From positions 4,758,001 to 4,822,000 of the forward strand of contig NC_010505.1 of assembly GCF_000019725.1 (NCBI RefSeq): a stretch of DNA of 64,000 bases, given 5' to 3'. Under the pieces are notes generated by a model. That model searched no databases, had not been told where the DNA came from, and saw nothing but the letters and a program-made list of their open reading frames with translations. The DNA comes from Methylobacterium radiotolerans JCM 2831 (lineage in GTDB: Bacteria > Pseudomonadota > Alphaproteobacteria > Rhizobiales > Beijerinckiaceae). Both the position numbers and the translations under genes were made by a program. Shown here one piece after another: positions 1 through 8,144 of this stretch; position 1 is the stretch's first letter; each line of letters begins with the position of its first letter.

Positions 1-594
1 CGCACCCGCGCCATCGATCTGCTCGCCGAGGTCGGCATCCCGGCGCCCGAGCGGCGCATCGACGGCTACCCGCACGAATTCTCCGGCGGCATGCGCCAGC
101 GGGTGGTGATCGCCCTCGCGCTCGCGGCCGAGCCGGAGCTGATCATCGCCGACGAGCCGACCACGGCGCTCGACGTCTCGGTCCAGGCCCAGATCATCAC
201 GCTCCTGAAGCGCCTCTGCCGCGAGCACGGCACCGCCGTGATGCTGGTGACCCACGACATGGGCGTGATCGCCGAGGCCGCCGACCGGGTGGCGGTGATG
301 TATGCCGGGCGCGTCGCCGAGATCGGCCCCGTCGCCTCGGTGATCGCCAAGCCCCACCACCCCTACGCGGTCGGCCTGATGGGGGCGATCCCGACCCTGT
401 CGCAGGAGGCCGACCGGCTGAGCCAGATCCCCGGCTCGATGCCGCGGCTCACCGCCATCCCGAAGGGCTGCGCCTTCAATCCGCGCTGCCCGAAGGTCTT
501 TGCCCGCTGCCGGGTCGAGCGGCCGGAGCCGATCCCGGTCGACGCGAGCCGGGTGGCCTGTCACCTGTACGATGCAGCGGAGCAAGCGGCGTGA
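1..594 (+). CDS. Peptide ABC transporter ATP-binding protein (DppD/OppD-like), 5' end outside window
   Basis: This is the C-terminal 197 residues of an ABC ATPase; the reading frame is open from base 1, so the Walker A half lies upstream of the window. Visible are the ABC signature region (FSGGMRQRV), Walker B (LIIADEPTTALD), the switch histidine in VTHDMG, and the oligopeptide/dipeptide transporter C-terminal extension with its cysteine motif (CAFNPRCPKVFARC). The next gene overlaps its stop by 4 bp (GTGA) and encodes the partner ATPase. The two would form the heterodimeric motor of a peptide, nickel or opine-type importer whose permeases and binding protein should lie upstream. The substrate cannot be told from the ATPases. 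Confidence 0.93.
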   Translation, partial: RTRAIDLLAEVGIPAPERRIDGYPHEFSGGMRQRVVIALALAAEPELIIADEPTTALDVSVQAQIITLLKRLCREHGTAVMLVTHDMGVIAEAADRVAVMYAGRVAEIGPVASVIAKPHHPYAVGLMGAIPTLSQEADRLSQIPGSMPRLTAIPKGCAFNPRCPKVFARCRVERPEPIPVDASRVACHLYDAAEQAA

Positions 595-1571
595 GCGCCT
601 ACGTCGAAGTCACCGACCTGCGCCGCCGGTTCGACGTCTCGAAGCCCTGGCTCAACCGGGTGATCGAGCGCGAGCCCCGGAAATTCCTCACGGCGGTCGA
701 CCGCGTCGGCTTCGCGATCGAGAAGGGCGAGACCTTCGCGATCGTCGGCGAATCCGGTTCCGGCAAGTCGACGGTGGCCCGCATGGTGGTCGGCCTGCTG
801 CCGCCGAGTGCGGGCGAGGTGACGATCACTGGCGTCTCGATGACCGACCCGCGCCAGGCCGCGGCCCGGCGGCGCCTGCGCGCGCGCATCCAGATGATCT
901 TCCAGGACCCCTACGCGTCCATGAACCCGCGCTGGCGGGTGGGGAAGATCATCGCCGAGCCGATCCGGGCCTTCAACCTGATCCACGGCGAGGGGGCGAT
1001 CCGCGCCCGGGTGAGCGAACTGTTGGGCCTCGTCGGGCTCCACGCCGACGACGCGCGGAAATACCCGCACGAATTCTCCGGCGGCCAGCGCCAGCGGGTG
1101 GCGATCGCCCGGGCGCTGGCGAGCCAGGCGGAGTTCCTGGTGGGCGACGAGCCGACCTCCGCGCTCGACGTCTCGGTCCAGGCGCAGATCCTCAACCTGA
1201 TGCGCGACCTGCAGGACCGGCTCGGGCTGACCTACCTGTTCATCTCCCACAACCTCGCCGTGGTCCGCCACATGGCGACCCGGGTGGGGGTGATGTATCT
1301 CGGCCGCCTCGTGGAGGTCGCGTCCGCCAAGGACCTGTTCGCGACGCCCCGCCACCCCTACACGCGGATGCTCCTCGACGCGGTGCCCGACCTCGCCCAT
1401 GTCGGCCGCGCCCGGGTGCCGGTCTCGGGCGAGATCCCGAACCCGATCGACCCGCCGCCCGGGTGCACCTTCCACCCGCGCTGCCCGCTGGCCAACGACC
1501 GCTGCCGGACCGAGGTGCCGGCGCTCCTCGACGGCGTCGCCTGCCACGCCGTGCAGGAGGGGCGCGCCTGA
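591..1571 (+). CDS. Peptide ABC transporter ATP-binding protein (DppF/OppF-like)
   Basis: A complete 326-residue ABC ATPase. The GTG start overlaps the stop of the upstream ATPase, which indicates translational coupling. Walker A is GESGSGKS near residue 55, the signature is FSGGQRQRV, Walker B is LVGDEPTSALD, and the switch is ISHNL. The C-terminal oligopeptide-transporter domain carries CTFHPRCPLANDRC. The N-terminus contains an insertion before Walker A (WLNRVIEREPRKFLTAV) of the kind seen in DppF-like subunits. It is the second motor subunit of the importer and the last gene of that operon; 206 bp later a separately controlled crcB begins. Confidence 0.95.
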   Translation: MSAYVEVTDLRRRFDVSKPWLNRVIEREPRKFLTAVDRVGFAIEKGETFAIVGESGSGKSTVARMVVGLLPPSAGEVTITGVSMTDPRQAAARRRLRARIQMIFQDPYASMNPRWRVGKIIAEPIRAFNLIHGEGAIRARVSELLGLVGLHADDARKYPHEFSGGQRQRVAIARALASQAEFLVGDEPTSALDVSVQAQILNLMRDLQDRLGLTYLFISHNLAVVRHMATRVGVMYLGRLVEVASAKDLFATPRHPYTRMLLDAVPDLAHVGRARVPVSGEIPNPIDPPPGCTFHPRCPLANDRCRTEVPALLDGVACHAVQEGRA

Positions 1572-1645
1572 GGGACCGGCACTGAGCGGCCGCCCGCGGC
1601 CTGCCGTTGCGCTCGGCCCGGGCAGGCGCTATGGCCCGTCCCGAT

Positions 1646-1692
1646 GGGGATGGAGTTCCCCGAAACCGCCCGTCAGGGCTGATGACTCCTAC
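1646..1692 (+). promoter_or_regulatory. Fluoride riboswitch (crcB RNA motif)
   Basis: The segment matches the fluoride-aptamer pattern piece by piece: GGGGATGGAGTTCCCC forms the first stem-loop with the conserved GAUG, followed by AAACCGCC, a short spacer, then GGGCTGATGACTCCTAC. The last part supplies the conserved CUGAUG and the strand that makes the pseudoknot with the first loop (GGAGT with ACTCC). It sits 85 nt upstream of crcB, the usual target. In this RNA class fluoride binding normally turns expression on. Confidence 0.93.
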
Positions 1693-1727
1693 CGCGAAAC
1701 CGGCGGTGGGAGTGCGTCTTGCAAGCA

Positions 1728-1744
1728 CCCGCCGCGACGGCGGG
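1728..1744 (+). terminator. Likely riboswitch expression-platform terminator
   Basis: CCCGCCG (1728-1734), loop CGA, CGGCGGG (1738-1744), followed by TTTCTC. The left arm can instead pair as CACCCGCCG (1726-1734) with CGGCGGTG (1701-1708), giving a mutually exclusive antiterminator directly downstream of the fluoride aptamer. The U-tract is short, so control by terminator is likely but not certain. Confidence 0.55.
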
Positions 1745-1777
1745 TTTCTCATGCCCGCCCGACGAACTGGAGCGCGC

Positions 1778-2209
1778 ATGTCCTTCACCACCTGCATCCT
1801 GGTCATGATCGGCGGGGCCCTCGGCACGCTGGCCCGCTACGTCGTCTCGGTGCTGTCGCTGCCCATCAGCCGCGACCTGCCCTGGGGCACGATCCTCATC
1901 AACGTGACCGGCTCGTTCATCATCGGCCTGTTCGGCACGCTGACCCTGGCGCAGGGGCGATTCCCGGTCTCCGAGAACGTGCGCCTGTTCGTGATGATCG
2001 GGCTCTGCGGCGGCTACACGACCTTCTCGTCGTTCAGCCTCCAGACCCTCGACCTCATGCGGAACGGCGCGGTGGTCCGCGCCATGGTGAACGTGTGCGC
2101 CTCGGTGGTGCTCTGCGTCCTCGCGGTCGCGCTGGGCCACGTCGTGGCGGCCCACTGGAACGGCGGCGCCGTGCAGATCGCCCAGGTGAGCATCGAGGAG
2201 GACGGCTGA
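1778..2209 (+). CDS. crcB: Fluoride channel CrcB/Fluc
   Basis: A small (143 aa) four-helix inner-membrane protein that dimerises to export fluoride passively. Family hallmarks are the helix starting IGGALGTLARY, the NVTGSF motif with Asn42, and GLCGGYTTFSSFS at residues 76-87, which contributes the phenylalanine box and the central ion site. A longer frame extends upstream to 1607, but that part runs through the riboswitch. The start was placed at ATG 1778, where the family homology begins. The gene stands alone behind a fluoride riboswitch, so it should be induced by fluoride. Confidence 0.95.
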   Translation: MSFTTCILVMIGGALGTLARYVVSVLSLPISRDLPWGTILINVTGSFIIGLFGTLTLAQGRFPVSENVRLFVMIGLCGGYTTFSSFSLQTLDLMRNGAVVRAMVNVCASVVLCVLAVALGHVVAAHWNGGAVQIAQVSIEEDG

Positions 2210-2278
2210 CCGGACGGCCACCCGCAACGGCGGGCATGGGCCGCCGCGGGGCTCACGGGCCCCGGCGCGGCCCGGCCC

Positions 2279-2722
2279 TCACGCGTCGCGCCACTGCGCG
2301 AAGGTCGCGGCCTGGCCCACCGTCGCGCCGTCGCGGTCGAGCTGCCAGACCACCGCCTGGTCGATCCAGAAGCGCCGTCCGTCCTTGGCGATCCGCAGGC
2401 CGCGATAGCCGCGGCTGAAGCCGTCCCGGGTGACCGCGTCGAGGAGCCGCTGCCGCTCGGCCCGCTCGGGAGCCTCGGCCGAGAGCCGCGAGGGCAGGCC
2501 GACGAGTTCGTCCCACGCGTAGCCGAAGCAGGCCTGCGCGGTCCGGTTGGCGTAGACGAAGCGCGGATCCGCGCCGCCGTCATGGGCGAGCACCGCGAAG
2601 GGGGCCTCCGCGTAGAGCCAGTCCGCGTCGGCTCCCGCCGGCACCAGGGACTCGCCGAGTCGCCGCGCGTAGCTGCCGGTGAGCAGGGCGAAGAAGTCCG
2701 GGTCGTGCGAGAGGTCCGTCAT
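2279..2722 (-). CDS. MEKHLA-domain (PAS-like) protein
   Basis: A 147-residue soluble protein that appears to be a single MEKHLA domain, a PAS-related fold. Recognisable PAS-type stretches are LAHDGGADPRFVYANRTAQACFGY, DELVGLPSRLSAE and the C-terminal strand pair GYRGLRIAKDGRRFWIDQAVVWQL. No effector domain is attached, so any ligand or partner is unknown. It starts 6 bp after the stop of the Tat-exported protein upstream on the same strand, so the two are probably co-transcribed. Confidence 0.78.
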   Translation of the reverse strand: MTDLSHDPDFFALLTGSYARRLGESLVPAGADADWLYAEAPFAVLAHDGGADPRFVYANRTAQACFGYAWDELVGLPSRLSAEAPERAERQRLLDAVTRDGFSRGYRGLRIAKDGRRFWIDQAVVWQLDRDGATVGQAATFAQWRDA

Positions 2723-2728
2723 GATCCG

Positions 2729-3889
2729 CTACAGGACTGGGTCCGCGTCGATGCGCATGCGCAGGATCGCGTAGGGCGGCTGCTGCAGGTCCCGGCCGCG
2801 GTTGAATTCCGGCCGCCGGTTGACCTGGGCCGCCGAGATATAGAGCCAACGGTCCGGGGTGATCCAGAAGGTGTCGGCCCAGACCAGCCGGTCGTCGGCG
2901 GCCAGCACCTCCACGGTGCCGTCCGGCAGGCGCCGGCCGACCGCGTTGTGCTCCTGCAGGCTGAGATAGACCCGGTCCTCGGAATCGGTCGTCAGTCCCC
3001 CGGTCATGCCCTTCTCGCCGAGATCCCGGACCGCGGCGGCCACGGCCGCGTCCGGGACGTCCGGGTCGCGCAGGGCCGCGGTCTCGACCGCGTAGAGCCG
3101 CCGGCTCATCAGCGGCGCGTAGTAGAGGCGGCCGCCGTCCGGGCTGATCGCGATGCCGTTGGCGCCGCCCTTCGGGCTCTTCTCGGGCGCGTCGCCCTTC
3201 CGCTCCATCACGGGGCGGCGCTCCACGAACTTGACCAGCCCCTCCTCGGACCGCGTGCTGGCATGGTCCGCGAGGCGCCGCACCACCCGCCCGCTGTCGA
3301 GGTCGACCGCCAGGATCGCGCCCGCGCCGGCCTGGCCCTGGTCGGTGACGTAGGCCAGCGCGCGGCCGTCGCGCACGTCGACCCGCAGGTCGTTCAGGGA
3401 GGAATCCGGGCCGATGCCCGCGTCGAGGGGGATCGTCCGGCGGATGCTGTTCCGGCCGATATCGATCGCCAGGATCTTCGCGCCGCCCGGCACCGGCCGG
3501 CCCTTGCCCTCCGGCAGGCCGGCATCGAGCACCCAGAGGGTGTCGTGGCGGTCGAAGACGCCGTTGGGGACGTGGAACAGCGACGCCTGCGGCGCCCCCG
3601 GATCCGGGCGGTTGGTCGCCGCGTCCGGGTAGGGCTTCACCGACCCGTCGGGCAGCACCTCGCCGAGGGTGATCGGCTCGGCGCCGGTGAAGCGCGGCAT
3701 CATCACGAAGATCCGGCCGCCCCGGGCGATGGCGAGCCCCGTGGGGGTCGAGGGCGCGTCCGCCGCGACGGCGAGCTCCAGCGTCCCCACCGGCCGGCTC
3801 GTCGGGGGCGACGGCGCCGCGGCGCGCGCCGCGGGGGCGGCGAGGGCCGCGAGACCCGTTCCGAGCAGGCGGCGGCGGTCGAGGCGCAT
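2729..3889 (-). CDS. Tat-exported major-royal-jelly/yellow-family beta-propeller protein
   Basis: 386 residues. The N-terminus MRLDRRRLLGTGLAALAAP has the twin-arginine pattern and ends in an AxA-type cleavage region (AARAAA), so the protein should be exported folded to the periplasm. The mature part resembles the MRJP/yellow family (L-dopachrome tautomerase-related), a six-bladed propeller related to SMP-30 and gluconolactonases; typical pieces are VPNGVFDRHDTLWVLDAG, GGANGIAISPDGGRLYYAPL and WADTFWITPDRWLYIS. The bacterial substrate is unknown. It is the first gene of a likely two-gene unit with the MEKHLA-domain gene. Confidence 0.85.
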   Translation of the reverse strand: MRLDRRRLLGTGLAALAAPAARAAAPSPPTSRPVGTLELAVAADAPSTPTGLAIARGGRIFVMMPRFTGAEPITLGEVLPDGSVKPYPDAATNRPDPGAPQASLFHVPNGVFDRHDTLWVLDAGLPEGKGRPVPGGAKILAIDIGRNSIRRTIPLDAGIGPDSSLNDLRVDVRDGRALAYVTDQGQAGAGAILAVDLDSGRVVRRLADHASTRSEEGLVKFVERRPVMERKGDAPEKSPKGGANGIAISPDGGRLYYAPLMSRRLYAVETAALRDPDVPDAAVAAAVRDLGEKGMTGGLTTDSEDRVYLSLQEHNAVGRRLPDGTVEVLAADDRLVWADTFWITPDRWLYISAAQVNRRPEFNRGRDLQQPPYAILRMRIDADPVL

Positions 3890-4186
3890 GGGGATCCTGT
3901 CGCGGAGCTTGTCGGGGCGAGGGCCTTGGCGCGCCGCTCAACCCGTGGGGGTGCCGGCCCAACGCGCGGGCCCGGTGCCCGATCCCCCGACGCCGCATCT
4001 GGACGGAAGCCCGGCGCAGACCCGCGCGCCCGGCGATCGGGAGCCGCCTGCGGGCGGTCCACAGGTGCCGGGGCGCGACACTGGCCCCGGCCCGCGGCGG
4101 CACGCTAAGCACGGTCGGGCCGGGCGTTCGATTCGGCGCCGCGCGGGCCGCGGCCCGGGCAGGCGATGTGGAGAGGTGGGACACGC

Positions 4187-4909
4187 ATGGATCCCGAAGG
4201 ATCCGAACCGGCGCCGGAGACCGCGCCCCGGCCCGCCGCCGGGCCGCTGCGGGTCCTCGCCCTGGCCGTGCAGAAGGGTGGGACGGGCAAGACCACCCTG
4301 GCGGCCTCCCTGGCCGTCGCCGCCGCGGAGGCGGGCGAGCAGGTGACGGCGCTCGATCTCGACCCGCAGGGCTCGCTGGCCGGATGGGGAGCCCTGCGCA
4401 AGAATGACGGCAGGAGCGGGAGCGACGCCGTCGCGGTCGACCGGGTCCAGCCCTGGGAGATGGGCCAGCTCTCGGAGATCCTCGGCATCCTCGCCGAGCA
4501 GGGCACGACGCTCGCCGTCCTCGACACCGCCGGCAGCGCCTCCGGCCTCGCGCCCGCGCTGAAGGACGCCGATTTCGTCCTGATGCCGGTGCGCCCCTCG
4601 CGGCTCGACATCGTGGCCGCCCGGCCGACGCTCCAGGCGCTCGTCGGCCTCGGCCTGCGGGAGCGGCTGGCCCTGGTGCTGAACCAGTGCCCGCCGCCGC
4701 CCTCGCCGCGCACCAGCGCCTACGCGGCGCAGCTCCGCGCCCTGGGCGTCCTGGCCGAGCCCGGGATCATCCACCGGGTCGACCACCAGGACGCCCTGGC
4801 GACCGGGCTCGGCGTCACGGAATTCGCCCCCGGCAGCCAGGCCGCCGAGGAGGTCCGGGCGCTCTGGGCCTGGATCGACGGGAAGATGCGGGCGGCGCCC
4901 GCCCGCTGA
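4187..4909 (+). CDS. ParA/MinD-like P-loop ATPase
   Basis: A 240-residue ATPase with the deviant Walker A motif KGGTGKT (residues 30-36) and a DLDPQGSLAGW switch. It belongs to the ParA/Soj group of partition or positioning ATPases. ATG 4187 was preferred over ATG 4166 because GGAGAGGTGGG lies 7 bases before it. No ParB gene or parS-like cluster is adjacent, so this is an orphan ParA that may position a protein complex or plasmid-like cargo. It converges with the M20 peptidase gene, 19 bp away. Confidence 0.9.
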   Translation: MDPEGSEPAPETAPRPAAGPLRVLALAVQKGGTGKTTLAASLAVAAAEAGEQVTALDLDPQGSLAGWGALRKNDGRSGSDAVAVDRVQPWEMGQLSEILGILAEQGTTLAVLDTAGSASGLAPALKDADFVLMPVRPSRLDIVAARPTLQALVGLGLRERLALVLNQCPPPPSPRTSAYAAQLRALGVLAEPGIIHRVDHQDALATGLGVTEFAPGSQAAEEVRALWAWIDGKMRAAPAR

Positions 4910-4928
4910 GATCGGCCCTCCGCCGGGC

Positions 4929-6314
4929 TCAGCCCTGGCCCAGGGCCGCGAGGATCCGCGCCCAGGAGCGCGTGCCCTTGTGGAAGCTCGTCAGGTCGTA
5001 CTTCTCGTTGGGCGAGTGGATCCGGTCGTCGTCGAGCCCGAAGCCGATCAGCAGGGTGTCGCGCCCCAGGATCCGCTTGAAGTCGCCGACGATCGGGATC
5101 GAGCCGCCCGCGCCGACGGTGACCGCGGGCACCCCCCACTCGTCCTGCAGCGCCGCCTTGGCGGCCCCGAGCTGCGGCATGTCGAAGGGCAGGCTGATCG
5201 CCCGCGAGCCCTTGTAGGTGATGACCTCGACCTGGCAGTCCGCCGGCACCCGCGCGCGCACGAAGGCCTCGAAGCTCTCGGCGAGCCGCTTCGGGTCCTG
5301 GTCGTCCACGAGGCGGAACGAGACCTTGGCGGAGGCGGTGGAGGCGATCACCGTCTTGGTGCCCTCGCCGGTATAGCCGCCGACGATGCCGTTGGCGTCG
5401 CAGGAGGGGCGCGACTGCACCAGTTCGATCGGCATCCGGCCGCGCTCGCCCGCGGGCTCCTTGAGGCCGATCGGTCCGAGCAGCGTCTCCGGCGTCAGGC
5501 CGAGGCCGCGCCACTGCTCCAGGACCTCGGGCGGGCGCTCGTGCACGCCCTCGTAGAAGCCCGGGATGGTCACGCGCCCGTCCGCGTCGTGCAGGTCGGC
5601 GATGATCTTGGCCAGCACGTGGATCGGGTTGCGGGCGGCGCCGCCGAAGAAGCCCGAATGCAGGTCGCGGTCGGCGCAGGTGACCTTCACCTCGAAATAG
5701 GCGAGCCCGCGCAGCGACGAGGTGATGGCCGGGGTCTTCCGGTCCCACATGCCGGTGTCGCAGACGAGGACCACGTCGCAGCCGAGTCTCTCGCGGTTGG
5801 CCGCGACCCACTCGGGAAGTCCCTGCGAGCCGCTCTCCTCGGCGCCCTCGATCAATATCGTGACGCCGCAGGGCAGCTCGCCGGTCATGGCGATGGTGGC
5901 CCGGCAGGCCTCCACGAAGGTCATCACCTGACCCTTGTCGTCGGAGGCGCCGCGCCCGACGATCGTCTTGCCGCCCCGGCCGTCCTCGGCGATGCGCGGC
6001 TCGAAGGGCGGCGTCGTCCAGAGATCGAGCGGGTCGACGGGCTGCACGTCGTAATGGCCGTAGAACAGGACGTGGGGCGCCCCGGGCTTCGGCTTGTGCG
6101 CCAGCACGACCGGATGGAGCGAGGTCTCCTCCACGGAGGTCTCGAAGCCGAGCGCGGTCAGGTCCTTGGCGAGCCAGGCGGCGGCCTCGCGGCACGGGCC
6201 GGCATAGGCGGGATCGGTGGAGATCGACGGGATCCGCAGGAAGGCGAACAGCCGCTCCAGGGCGTTCTCCAAGTCCGTGTCGATGTCGTTGAGGATCGCG
6301 TCGAGCGCGGCCAT
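4929..6314 (-). CDS. M20 family dipeptidase / ArgE-DapE-type metallohydrolase
   Basis: 461 residues, typical of M20 dipeptidases. The dinuclear zinc site is visible: GHYDVQP with His87, GRGASDDKG with Asp125, and GAEESGS with the catalytic and bridging Glu159/Glu160. The C-terminal part carries the family's GGSIPIV and HSPNEKYD elements. It probably cleaves dipeptides or N-acyl amino acids in the cytosol. The start is at 6314, with GGAG about 10 bases upstream; the frame continues upstream but without family similarity. Confidence 0.92.
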   Translation of the reverse strand: MAALDAILNDIDTDLENALERLFAFLRIPSISTDPAYAGPCREAAAWLAKDLTALGFETSVEETSLHPVVLAHKPKPGAPHVLFYGHYDVQPVDPLDLWTTPPFEPRIAEDGRGGKTIVGRGASDDKGQVMTFVEACRATIAMTGELPCGVTILIEGAEESGSQGLPEWVAANRERLGCDVVLVCDTGMWDRKTPAITSSLRGLAYFEVKVTCADRDLHSGFFGGAARNPIHVLAKIIADLHDADGRVTIPGFYEGVHERPPEVLEQWRGLGLTPETLLGPIGLKEPAGERGRMPIELVQSRPSCDANGIVGGYTGEGTKTVIASTASAKVSFRLVDDQDPKRLAESFEAFVRARVPADCQVEVITYKGSRAISLPFDMPQLGAAKAALQDEWGVPAVTVGAGGSIPIVGDFKRILGRDTLLIGFGLDDDRIHSPNEKYDLTSFHKGTRSWARILAALGQG

Positions 6315-6607
6315 CGGGGGGCTCCGGGGTACGGCGTGGACTCTGCGAGAACTCTGCGGGAATTCCGCGCGCACGAGGGTTAGCCGAGGCGGGGCCACGG
6401 CGGCAACGTCGGACGGTGCGGCGGACGGACTTCTGGCCGCCGGCGCGCCGCCATCGCTCACGGGTTGAGAGCGCGCGCCGGAACAGGCGCAGATTGGAAT
6501 GGTTATCGACCGAAAGCTCAGGCCGACGCCCGCCCGTCTCTCCCGGCTGCCGCTTCGGCCGATCCGTTCCCGCCCGGCTCCGGCCGGCCCAGCCCGTGGA
6601 CGACATC

Positions 6608-7132
6608 ATGCGACTCGAGACCCAGCCGCCGGTGTCGGCGGACACGCCGATCGGCATCACGCTGACGATCAACGGGCAGCGGCGCGAACTCCGGGTCGCG
6701 CCGTGGACCACCCTCCTCGACCTGCTGCGCGAGCGGCTCGACCTCACCGGCACCAAGAAGGGTTGCGACCACGGCCAGTGCGGCGCCTGCACGGTGCTGG
6801 TGAACGGCACCCGGGTGAATTCCTGCCTGACGCTGGCGGTGATGAAGGACGGCGCCGAGATCACGACGGTCGAGGGTCTCGCCGCCCTCGGCGACCGGGG
6901 GGGCAGCAACGCCCTTCACCCGATCCAGGAGGCGTTCATCGAGCACGACGCCTTCCAGTGCGGCTACTGCACCCCGGGCCAGCTCTGCTCGTCGGTCGGC
7001 CTGATGAACGAGGGCCACGCCCGCACAAGGGACGAGATCCGCGAGGCGATGAGCGGCAACATCTGCCGCTGCGGCGCCTACACCAACATCGTCGACGCCA
7101 TCGAGGACGTCATGCAGGGAGGCGCCCGATGA
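6608..7132 (+). CDS. Aldehyde/xanthine oxidoreductase small subunit, [2Fe-2S]
   Basis: A 174-residue electron-transfer subunit of the xanthine dehydrogenase family. The plant-type ferredoxin cluster motif (GCDHGQCGACT...C) and the second cluster motif (CGYCTPGQ ... NICRCGAY) are both present. It resembles PaoA/YagT but starts directly at the ferredoxin domain and has no Tat signal, so the enzyme should be cytoplasmic. An extension to 6416 is open but unlike the family, so ATG 6608 was chosen. The stop overlaps the next gene (ATGA), the first of two tight junctions in the operon. Confidence 0.93.
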   Translation: MRLETQPPVSADTPIGITLTINGQRRELRVAPWTTLLDLLRERLDLTGTKKGCDHGQCGACTVLVNGTRVNSCLTLAVMKDGAEITTVEGLAALGDRGGSNALHPIQEAFIEHDAFQCGYCTPGQLCSSVGLMNEGHARTRDEIREAMSGNICRCGAYTNIVDAIEDVMQGGAR

Positions 7133-8136
7133 ACCGCTTCGACTACGTCCGCGCCGGCACGGTGGCGGAGGCGGTGCAGGCCTTCGGGGCGGGCGCGCGC
7201 TTCATCGCCGGCGGCACCAACCTGATCGACCTGATGAAGTACGAGGTCGAGAAGCCGGGCCGGCTGATCGACATCACCCAGCTGCCCCTCGACCGGATCG
7301 AGGCGCACGGGGACGGTCTCCGGATCGGGGCGCTCGTGACCAACGCCAAGGTGGCGTACGACGATCAGGTCGCGGCCCGCTACCCGCTCCTGCGCAACGC
7401 CATCCTGGCCGGCGCCTCGGCGCAGCTGCGCAACGCCGCCTCCACGGGCGGCAACCTGCTCCAGCGGACCCGCTGCTACTATTTCTACGACGTGGCCACG
7501 CCCTGCAACAAGCGCGCGCCGGGCTCCGGCTGCCCGGCGATCGGCGGGATGAACCGCATCCACGCGATCTTCGGGACGAGCGAGCACTGCATCGCCACCC
7601 ACCCCTCCGACATGTGCATCGCGCTGGCCGCCCTGGAGGCCACCGTGCGGGTGAGCGGGCCGCAGGGCGACCGGTCGATCCCGTTCTCCGAGTTCCACCG
7701 CCTGCCGGGGGACTCTCCTGAGACGGACACGAACCTCGCCCCCGGCGAGATCATCGTGTCGGTCGACCTGCCGGAGAGCCGCTTCCCGCAGCACTACACC
7801 TACCTGAAGCTGCGCGACCGGCTGTCCTACGCCTTCGCGCTGGTCTCGGTGGCGGCGGCCCTGGAGCTCGACGGCGACCGGGTGAAGACCGCCCGGCTGG
7901 CGCTCGGCGGCGTCGCCCACAAGCCCTGGCGCAACCGCGAGGCCGAGGCCCTGCTGGAGGGCAAGCCCGCGACCCGCGAGAGCTTCCAGGCCGCGGCCGA
8001 CCTGATCGTCGCGGAGGCCAAGCCCCAGTCGGAGAACGGCTTCAAGATCGATCTCGCCCGGCGGGCCATCGTGCGCGGCCTCGAGCAGGCCGCCGCCGGC
8101 ACGCCCCAGTCGCTCAGCGACAAGCGCATCCAGTAG
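7129..8136 (+). CDS. Aldehyde oxidoreductase FAD-binding subunit with [4Fe-4S] insertion (PaoB/YagS-like)
   Basis: 335 residues with the FAD-binding motif of the CO dehydrogenase flavoprotein family (FIAGGTNLIDLMK) and the second flavin contact AASTGGNLLQ. Between them and the C-terminal domain lies a cysteine-rich insertion: the cysteines in RTRC, TPC, GSGC and EHC (roughly residues 121-155) are spaced as in PaoB/HcrB-type subunits that hold an extra [4Fe-4S] cluster. The ATG overlaps the upstream stop, and the molybdenum subunit begins 8 bp downstream. Confidence 0.92.
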   Translation: MNRFDYVRAGTVAEAVQAFGAGARFIAGGTNLIDLMKYEVEKPGRLIDITQLPLDRIEAHGDGLRIGALVTNAKVAYDDQVAARYPLLRNAILAGASAQLRNAASTGGNLLQRTRCYYFYDVATPCNKRAPGSGCPAIGGMNRIHAIFGTSEHCIATHPSDMCIALAALEATVRVSGPQGDRSIPFSEFHRLPGDSPETDTNLAPGEIIVSVDLPESRFPQHYTYLKLRDRLSYAFALVSVAAALELDGDRVKTARLALGGVAHKPWRNREAEALLEGKPATRESFQAAADLIVAEAKPQSENGFKIDLARRAIVRGLEQAAAGTPQSLSDKRIQ

Positions 8137-8144
8137 GTCCCGCC

